NCBI GenBank assembly: GCA_944474755.1
Contig: OX104115.1
Span: 36,033,080 to 36,097,079, forward strand
Reading direction: 5' to 3'
Length of the DNA: 64,000 nucleotides
From: Limnoperna fortunei
Lineage: Eukaryota > Mollusca > Bivalvia > Mytilida > Modiolidae
Within the stretch, counting starts at the first letter, position 1. Every line of letters starts with the position of its first letter. Both the position numbers and the translations under genes were made by a program. The notes under the pieces were generated by a model. The model ran no database searches, had not been told where the DNA came from, and worked only from the letters and a program-made list of their open reading frames with translations. Below are positions 56,481-64,000 of this stretch, one piece after another.

Positions 56481-57373
56481 ATAAGTTGTCATCCTACCTA
56501 GTTGTGTATTAGCAAATGTTATATTTCAATAATAATAATATATTATTATTATACTTTCATTCAATAGCGCTTACTGCTACAAGAAAGAATTTAAACGTAT
56601 ACTTTATCAAAAGTGGTTGATAATAAAAACGCTGCTTGATTCTCATGTTACAGGTTAGGTACTAAATTGTTATCTGTGTATTGGTTTATGTTTCTGTATA
56701 ACCAAATAGAAATATGCAATACAAATGTGTGGTTGTATTTTGAAAACGTTATCGTGTAAAGTTCCGTAAGTTGTTGCTTATTTTATCAGCAGTACACATC
56801 AACAGGAAAATGTGAATGTACATGCATAAAATAGATTATATCCCCACATAAAGAAAAGCAAATAAATAAACAATATTCAGCAATGATATTATATCGCTAT
56901 TGCCATTATTTTTCTAACATAGCGCTGCTCTTTTTTTATCTTTATTAGTATTTCAAATATATATGTAGGGCGTGTAGATCATTTAAATAGTTTAACAAAT
57001 GATTGATTTGCTATCAAACAGGTTGGTTTATTGTTTTGTTAAACTTGATGTTTTACACATTCACAAATGGAATCCTGCTTGGAGCGGTATAAATATTAAA
57101 ATCGAAGTTTAAAGATACCAATGAACACTTTTGATTTAGTTTAGACGAAACGCCCGTCTGGCGTAGTAAAACTGAATAACATTGATTTCTTTGATGACAT
57201 TTAATTTGGAAACCACTGAGTCGATGCCTCTGGTGGTGGACTTTTAATCCTCGGGTGTAGATGTCTCAATTTCGCACTGTTTTATAATGATTACTTTTAC
57301 TACACATTAATATACTTAAATCTCCAAATGAATATTTTACCCCTGATAAAATTAATCAATGTCTTCTTTCTAG
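56481..57373. other. Intronic sequence; junction of the 3.2 kb unit A/B difference at about 57130
   Basis: Collinear with 27434-28095 and then directly with 31298 onward. The pogo-like element and micro-exon E21 of unit A are therefore absent. A decayed hammerhead-type repeat lies at 57130-57170. Confidence 0.5.
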
Positions 57374-57409
57374 ATAAACTGCTTACTACTTCTCAAGAAA
57401 TTTCTGAGG
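57374..57409 (+). CDS. Micro-exon D36-2 (unit B), 36 bp, phase 1-1
   Basis: TCTTTCTAG acceptor, GTAAGTCG donor. Encodes KLLTTSQEISE with a split Asp codon first. It is intact, although a 3.77 kb element begins only 10 bases into the following intron (57420), leaving the donor itself untouched. Confidence 0.6.
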
Positions 57410-58623
57410 GTAAGTCGTACAGTCCCTGGAACGTATAAGTTAACAAAACGCACGATGCACGAACGATGTACGAACGATGAACGGACGATATACGGACGAT
57501 GTACGCACGATATACGAACGATGTACGCACGATGCACGAAACGATATACGATACTATATACGATTGAAACGGTGAGACGGCGTTTATCGTTTTAATAGAT
57601 GGTTTCGTCTATCATATGGTATATCGTATCATGCAACGTTTCGTTTATCGCATGGTTTATCCTATGGTGCATCAATTCTTATCTCATCATTGCTGGGTTG
57701 AATGATTGATCTTGGTATAAATGGTTTATTTTTCAGTATTTTCTTCAGTATTGAAGGCATTTACTAGTTTTACTAGATACATAATAATTTAAAAGGTACT
57801 TAATTGATAACGGAACACAATCATGTGCGTAAAATTTAGCATCCATATATAACGCTGTGTATTTTGTTATGGAACTTGATTAATAACTTTACTTTGACCT
57901 CTGTTTTAAATAAATTTATAAAAAATAACTTAAACCTTATCTACATTTCTTAATTAAGGCGTTTACATTCATTCGATTGACAAAGCCGACAAAGTTAAAC
58001 AATTCTGTCTATATGTTTTAATAGCAGTAACTCCTATACATGTACCTTTCATCAAGTTCCTACCTTACTAAATGCGTCAGTTATTTACAAATAGAAACAT
58101 TGTTGCGGTTTAAAAAAAAATATAAAACTTTTTCTGTTGTCGTATGTGTACCTGAAAATTTTCTTTTGTGCTGAGGGTAAATTGATTCAACATAATTCTT
58201 AGATCCCTATCATTAAATATGTACTTTGTTTATATATAAATTCAAATATTCATAATATTCATAATTCCCGAAAATAAGCTAAAATAACGCTTGCTGGAAG
58301 TCGATCAATCAATCAAATATTCATATATTCAGCTATAATAGTATATTCTTTAAACTATATTTTTATTCATTATTCATTAATATTACTGACACCTCTTTCT
58401 AAAATTTAAAAAAATCGTTAACTATATTCACATACAGGTGTTTTGTACAGTAGTACTAAGTGTTAAACTATAAAATTGTTGTCACTACATGTTCTTTGTT
58501 TCAGATAGAACTATTTTTGTTTTCTTATCTACACCTACTGATTGTTTATATGTCCTAGGTGGTAAATAAGTGTGCGTCGCCGCGGGAACTTACCTATCGT
58601 AAAGACAACGATTCAGCAGCGCT

Positions 58624-58736
58624 TTTCACAAAAAGTCGTAAGTGTAAAATCTATCGTAAGTTCTGACGTCACAATGGATTTCCCTTTGATCCTCCAACAC
58701 TTACGATAGATTTTACACTTACGAGTTTTTGTGAAA
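58624..58736. repeat. Hairpin: 38 bp inverted arms, 37 bp loop
   Basis: AGTGTAAAATCTATCGTAAG at 58641 is inverted at 58699 onward; arms match at about 36 of 38 positions. The loop contains TGACGTCA. It may be a small foldback element nested inside the larger one. Confidence 0.7.
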
Positions 58737-60615
58737 TCGACTCCTGATTCATACTTTATAATGTAATTCATCCATTTGCAGTTATGAATTTAAAAGAAGT
58801 GTCTTTTAACAAGACGTGTTTTCGTCCCTGTTGTAAATATATCGTAAAACTGTATACAGCGTTGTGAAGGTTAATTCTTCTTTATTGTCGAAAGTATACC
58901 AAACTAGCTTTAAAATCGAACACTTTAAATCTTTACATAGGACGACAGAGAGAATCGCCGACCCTGGACAAGTACCTGACAAACATGAATTCAAATCGAG
59001 TGCACCATTTGTTTTCACCGTACAATGTCAAGCACGAAACAATACGTATGCATTTATAACATAGAGTATTAGTTAGATAACATCTGAGCTAATCAATCAA
59101 TCTTAAAACAATAACAGTAATGTACTGCGATTTAAGTGAGACAAAAATTTTAAAGATTGTAATTAACTCTGATTCAACAAAACCCAAGACGTATTTCCAA
59201 ACAATTCCAATCGCCACAATGTTTTTTAACAGTTTAATGCTTTGTTAATACACTTTAAAGCTCAAAATATTTGCACTAAAGTTTAGGTTTTTGATAACCT
59301 GAAAAATAATTTGATTTCTTGTTTGAAGTTATAAGCCACTTTCAGCACTTTTCAGCATAGGCGGGGGGGTTGAATATTTCTTCACAGCACTTTAATAATA
59401 CAAGACCATAGATGCATTTTGTGTTCCAAACACACGTTTTTTTAAATAAATTTCAATTTAAAATAAAATTTTCAAAATAAGCACGGGTCGCGTGATTCGT
59501 CATGCATTATAAAGTTAGTTGAAAAATTCGAAAACGTAATTTTATTGTAATGATTATTACTACATGTATGTATAACAGGTGTTATTTATTTAATGTATAC
59601 ATGTCATTTACGTGTAGCTACCTGGGGTGCAAAGGTGCACAAGTAAGATACGCTAATTGTTAATATGTTAGTTGCAATCACCACAGGTAAAAGAGGATAA
59701 CGTGTTCCTTTGAAGTGATGTTATTACAGTGTAATTTATATAACAACTTGATTATCTTTTGATGAGTACTCTAATTTCGAAGTAACGATGTCATACGGCC
59801 GACATCATATTTAGTTGATGGAAAGGTGGAGATAGGTGCATTTATTTTAAATATCTCGTAAACTATCTGTTAGGGAAGACAAAGAAAAAACTCTATTCGG
59901 TATTTCGGTATTTATATTTCATCGTTTTGATAGAATGTTATTAGACATACGAGTAAATATTGTGGATTAATGTTATAATGTTAAATCAATTCGGATGCAA
60001 GCGGTCATATTCAAAGTTCGAACAAATACATCAAGTTTTCGTTTAATTATAAACTAACATAGGTACTTATGAAAAATCCTTATATTTTAAGAAACATAAT
60101 ATACTAGTCCCCCTTGTTACATGCGTATGCAAAACCAGGCTCCTACATATATGTACAAATACTCATCCATAAGACAGCTCAAAATTAAATATAGAAAAAA
60201 ATATAAAAAAGGTATAAAATCATTTTGAAATGGAGTGTCGCATACATGCAATTACACAAAAAGCTACATTAATTAACTCCTTTGAACATTGTTTTATGTC
60301 GGCGGAGCTACATTACTGTAGCTATTGTACACAAGTGCAACGGTTACTGCTATCTGTAGCATCTACTATAAATATTTTATTTAAAATTTATCAATGAATT
60401 TATTTAATTTAAAAAATCGGTATCATATCTCCTGTTCAGTGTACCTGTTTATTACTTGTATCATTAAGTGCATATATAAACTACACATAAATGGTCATGT
60501 TCCCTAGGACAATGTCGGTTAAACAGCTCATGAGATAGTTGTTTTTTTTTTTTTATAAACCATATTGACTTTAAATAAAACTTTGTTGTATGTTCCGATG
60601 TATTCGTATCGACTT
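58737..60615. other. Interior of the 57420-61189 element, no gene seen
   Basis: Open frames at 58864-59064 (+) and 58806-59018 (-) overlap on opposite strands and have no recognisable motifs. Composition is AT-rich without splice-bounded exons that I can support. Confidence 0.4.
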
Positions 60616-60620
60616 AAAGA

Positions 60621-60624
60621 ATAT

Positions 60625-60668
<44 letters not shown>
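60621..60668. repeat. (ATTT)n microsatellite, about 12 units
   Basis: Perfect ATTT repeats, expected to be length-polymorphic. Confidence 0.95.
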
Positions 60669-61775
60669 GACAACTCAGTTGCATTTTATATTATGTAAAA
60701 AGAAAATTCAGATCCTGTCAATGCAATAAACTTTTTTTACATCAATGATTCAAAGTTATTTAAGGACTATGAATGCACAGTTATTATTCTTAGAGCAGAA
60801 ATATGTTATTTAATGTTGCAGTTTACTAAGTTACTAAACGTAAATAACGATGTACATGTAAAATAAAATTACCCAAGCATTATACAATGTACGCTAATTT
60901 GAGAGAACAACAATACGGCGAACGATAACGCAAACTGTAAACCATACGATGTACGATAAACCATACGATATACGCTAACATAAACGGAAAACCATACGAT
61001 AAACGATAGAAAAAACGATTCACCATACGATGCACGCTGGTGAAAACGATGCACGATAGACTATACGTTATACGGTACCATATACGAACGATATACGCAC
61101 GATGTACGAACGATGTACGGACGTTGTACGAACGATAAACGCACGATGTACGAACGATAAAATCGTTAACTTATACGTTCCAGGGACTGTACTCATACTA
61201 CAATATGTGTGTTTCTTTTTATTTGTCGCACTAAATATCATAATATCCTTGTAATGATATGTAACCACATTTACCTACGTAAACAAATGCTGTTTCCAAA
61301 TATGAATAATCAACTGTGTGCTTAATTTTAATGTTAGAATTTACAATGCACCAAAGGTTCCGCATGCAGTAAATGTCTTATGCACATATAAAAAGATATA
61401 GCACTTACAATTATCACGCATTATTTGTGATTTATATTGTATTTGTAAATAAATTAAGATTACCACATTTTGTTCTACTCTTTTCCTCTCATTTCATTAC
61501 TATTCTGTCTGTTTTTGTTCATATTTGAAATAAACATATTAACACAAAAATAGGTAAACTATGAAAAATAACAAACTTGTTTATTGACAAAACTGGCTAA
61601 ATTTATAGTTGTTGTAAACCTCACAAATGTTTACTTATAAAAAAGCGATTTTGCAGGTAGCGCAAGTCTCAATATCAGGGAACATATATATAATCATGGG
61701 CACATTTATGTTAAATTTCAATTTCCCTCTATTACCCCTGAAAATATTTTTCAATGCATTGTTCTCTTTTTGTAG

Positions 61776-61796
61776 ATGACGTATTTCTTCTATCTG
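61776..61796 (+). CDS. Micro-exon D21-2 (unit B), 21 bp, phase 1-1
   Basis: CTTTTTGTAG acceptor, GTAAAT donor (weaker than the GTGAGT of unit A). Encodes DVFLLS with a split Asp codon first. Confidence 0.55.
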
Positions 61797-62287
61797 GTAA
61801 ATTGTTATCCTACCGCCTTTTGTTTTTATCATATTTAATATTTGCATTAGTATTTTTTTATATTATCGTTACATTGACATGCAATAAAAATTATTGATAT
61901 AAGAAACTAAAGTTTAGACGTATACTTTATCAAATTGGTTAAAAAATTTAAAAAAAAGAAACGTATCGAGACCTTCAAATGTACTTAGGACATAGTACGA
62001 AACGATTCTCAGTTTTTTAGACATTAATACCAGAGAAATGAAACCTTTTCTTATTTGTATTATATATTATGTGAAATCTCAATCGATGTAAATAGAAATC
62101 ATTGCGACATACAAAATTGTTCCCTCTATTGTGCGATACGCAAGGAGGGGGTATTTTATTAACATTGGACAATACAAATACGTCGCTAATAGAATAGATA
62201 TATTATCAGAGATGAAGTAATTTAAATGGTTTTATCCAAATAAAGCCCTTAATATAAATACATTACAGGGCGAATCGAATTATAATT

Positions 62288-62562
62288 ACTTTGGGTGCAG
62301 TCCTAAGATAACATGTTAGGTAACTTGTATGATTCTAACTACTCTGTGTTAACTGATGGCATATAATTTGACTGATTTGAACAAAGACTTTAACAACCCT
62401 AGTTAACTCAGGCTGTTTATTTAGAAGGTTTTTGTTCAATATATGTATGGCCATTATTTTTGTCTTATTCTGTCAATTTCTTTCCGCTGGACTTTTGACT
62501 CTGGATCATTCTGTCTTGGGACCTGTTTGTCCACTGGACATTGTTATTATTTTGACACTGTT
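62288..62562. repeat. GTGCAGTCCTAAGAT / TGTCCACTGGACA dispersed repeat (unit B end)
   Basis: Collinear with 33015-33265. GGTGCAGTCCTAAGATAACA at the start, TTTGTCCACTGGACATTG inside. Confidence 0.5.
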
Positions 62563-62563
62563 T

Positions 62564-63140
62564 AGGTCTTTCCACCTTTCCGTAGAAAGACCTATAGTTA
62601 TTGTTCTGATTATTATTATTATTAATATTATTCTTCTCCCACTTCTTGCGCAAACTTATATGTGTTTTTTTTCATTTCGCGACATGTCGCTTTGATATTT
62701 TATACCTGATATCAGTGACGCATTGCGCTTTAGCAGTTCACCCTGACTGACCGCACCCTTTTCCTTTAATGAGTTATCTCCCCTTTTACTTTTTGTTGTT
62801 CATGCTAGTCCTCCTAAACCAAAAAGATAGCAATACCAAACCTTGAACAGTTGTAAGGGTCAAGGTCACGTACTAGTTTTTGACCTTTGCTATTTTTAAA
62901 GATATTGAAATTATTTTCGTCATAAAATGTTCTATTAATAATTACGAATAAATTAAGACATGCCGTGAAAACGTTGTATCAAACTTTTATAAGAGTTATC
63001 TCTTTTAGAATGCCCATTTGTAGCAAATAATACAAAATATTTTTTTAAATATTAATAGCAAAATTATAACATTTCGCAAAAAGATGATTATTTTGTATGT
63101 CATCACGAAATACAAAATTAAAATTAATTTGGAAAGACCC
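62564..63140. mobile_element. About 570 bp MITE-like insertion with GGTCTTTCC...GGAAAGACC ends
   Basis: Absent from unit A, where TTTTGACAATTTTG runs directly into TTATTAATTTTATTATG (33268). The left end AGGTCTTTCCACCTTTCCGT forms its own small hairpin with AGAAAGACC, and the right end is TTTGGAAAGACCCT. The interior contains GGTCAAGGTCACGTACTAG and TTTTTGACCTTT, and a GCAGTTCACCCTGACTGACC stretch resembling 11400-11430, so it is a shorter relative of the TGACCTTGACC elements. A clear target duplication was not found. Confidence 0.5.
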
Positions 63141-63314
63141 TGAAATGTTCAACCGAACAGTTGATCTCTAATTTTTTATTATTTTTTTTTATTTCTACTT
63201 TGTCTACTGCTATCTTCAAGCTTTGACTTTTTAATGATTGTTCGACAATATATTTAGAAAAGACAGTTAATTTACTTACACGTTGTTGGTTTTTGTTTAT
63301 TTGTTTGAATGGTG

Positions 63315-63548
63315 TTTAAACGCCACTTTCAGCTATTTTTCAGCTATATCATATCGTCCAGTTTTAGTTTGGAGAAAGCCGAAGTACCAGGAGAAAACCC
63401 CCGACCTGCGGTAGGAAAACTGGCACTCCTTGTCAAGATTGGAGTCGAATGCACCTGCCTGCAGAGAGAATTGAACCCGCAATCTCAGTGTTGACAGACA
63501 ACGTGATCAATAGTAGACGAACTACCTTAACCACTCGGCTACAGAGGC
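63315..63548 (-). repeat. tRNA-derived SINE (family 3), unit B
   Basis: Minus strand: GTAGCCGAGTGGTTAAGGTA and GATTGCGGGTTCAATTCTCT. Counterpart of 33415-33655. Confidence 0.7.
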
Positions 63549-63719
63549 CCCTACATGTTGTCGGAACGACATGTATGCGAAAGATGAAAATCAAGTCGTT
63601 TATTAAAATAATTACATACCAGTACTAATACCTAATTTATATTTAAAAATCTGTAGTTTAAGAAGCAAATTACTTATTGCTCCGTTTTACTGTTGTTTTC
63701 TTTAAATAGATAATAAACT

Positions 63720-64000
63720 GTCCAATAATTTTGGGCATATTTTTTATTATACCAATATCTATCAATCATGCAATTTTTCCTTATCATAATTTTAGTACAT
63801 GCACAACATAAAGTCAACATGTACCCACGTATTTGGTTTTGAATAAATTGCAGTATCTGAATTTTTTAATAATAATATCAAAAATGTTAAAAAAAACTCT
63901 GACAATTCTACTTTTAACAATTAAATCTCAGTACATTCCAGAACTACTTAACAATAATGTAAAATATCTAATATTTGCCCAAAAGATCTCGTTATCTGCA
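63720..64000 (+). repeat. Tandem unit C, first 281 bp only
   Basis: The last bases of the window match the first bases of unit B (33737 onward), including the stretch around TGAATAAATTGCAGTATCTG, and also match the first ~90 bases of unit A. The window therefore ends inside a third copy. By position in A (773 bp after the anchor) and B (1079 bp after it), the next 36 bp micro-exon should lie roughly 0.5-0.8 kb beyond the window end. Confidence 0.8.

Larger units (their letters stand above)
57420..61189. mobile_element. 3.8 kb TA-target element with CAGTCCCTGG ends and ACGATGTACG arrays
   Basis: The left tip CAGTCCCTGGAACGTATAAG (25 bp with the next bases) is exactly inverted at the right tip. 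TA at 57418-57419 and at 61190-61191 is the target duplication, and the collinear unit A site (31574) is empty. Next to the left tip runs an array of ACGAACGATGTACG/ACGATATACG motifs, then inverted TATCGT/ATGGT motifs. At the right end come ACCATACGATAAACG motifs and then again ACGATGTACG in the same direction as on the left. The interior (about 57690-60880) holds no recognisable transposase, only short frames, a hairpin at 58624-58736 and an ATTT microsatellite. Same design as 42712-46230 with unrelated sequence. Confidence 0.75.
33737..63719 (+). repeat. Tandem segmental duplication, unit B (30.0 kb)
   Basis: This is the second direct copy of the unit that starts at 14. It keeps the order of micro-exons, LINE remnant, SINE remnants, minus-strand RT fragment, promoter-like block, second micro-exon cluster and terminal SINE. 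It lacks the unit-A stretches around 3640-11100, 17340-20075, 23949-25367 and 28096-31297. It has instead an internal repeat of the region 37365-38330 (again at 41633-42710) and two large TA-flanked elements. Confidence 0.85.

Noticed and set aside
58806..59064. Opposing frames of 70 and 66 residues as the transposase of the TA-flanked element
   Set aside because: Too short, no DDE/D motif, and they overlap on opposite strands.
1..64000. Prokaryotic defence or phage system
   Set aside because: Introns with GT-AG signals, SINEs, LINE and Penelope-like RTs, and AT-rich non-coding DNA show an animal genome; no operons or ribosome-binding sites.

Overview
Organism and character. This is AT-rich animal DNA, very probably from a bivalve mollusc (Mytilidae or Dreissena-like; inferred, low confidence at family level). 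The grounds are three kinds of repeat: a degenerate hammerhead-ribozyme repeat with the GACGAAACGCGCGTCTGGCG signature common in bivalve genomes, Penelope-like and CR1-like retroelements, and several tRNA-derived SINE families. There is no conventional intact protein gene, tRNA gene, rRNA gene, CRISPR array or bacterial operon. Almost every long open frame belongs to a decayed transposable element.

Large-scale layout. The window is a tandem segmental duplication in direct orientation. Unit A runs from about 14 to 33736 (33.7 kb), unit B from about 33737 to 63719 (30.0 kb), and unit C starts at about 63720 and is cut off by the window end. The copies are clearly homologous over most of their length and differ by discrete insertions. 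Unit A alone carries a 5.2 kb array of YY1-consensus-rich repeats (5770-10980), a TAA-flanked MITE (9661-9894), a Penelope-like element (17570-20075), a CR1/Jockey-like LINE with a 10 bp target duplication (23949-25367) and a pogo/Tigger-like transposase gene with an intron and a C-terminal PHD-like finger (28356-30475). Unit B alone carries two 3.5-3.8 kb elements with CAGT...ACTG termini and TA target duplications (42712-46230 and 57420-61189), plus an internal duplication of about 4 kb.

The most unusual content. Scattered on the + strand of both units are tiny exon-like blocks of 21 or 36 bp. Each has an AG acceptor and a GTAAG/GTGAG-type donor, each starts and ends in phase 1, and 11 are open in the conserved frame. 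Five more are visibly broken. There are two families: a 36 bp family encoding peptides such as YGLSRTRFDDA and YVFSRTRSSGP at the start of each unit, and a 36/21 bp family encoding peptides such as KLLTTTLEISE, LVGILE, DAFLTS and NESLSS in the second half. Because all are phase 1-1 and multiples of three, any subset could be joined without a frameshift. I infer that the window lies inside a gene built largely of amplified micro-exons separated by 0.6-20 kb introns, similar in logic to the micro-exon genes described in schistosomes. First and last exons are not visible.

How the parts relate. The tandem 30-33 kb duplication multiplied the micro-exon cassettes, smaller tandem duplications of about 0.6-1 kb multiplied them inside each unit, and transposons have been landing in the introns, one of them 10 bp downstream of a micro-exon. 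Hammerhead-ribozyme motifs, palindromic TCAAGGTCA sites, a 50 bp-period minisatellite in opposing orientations, and a duplicated CACGTGACGTCA promoter-like block next to a short THAP-like reading frame fill much of the rest.
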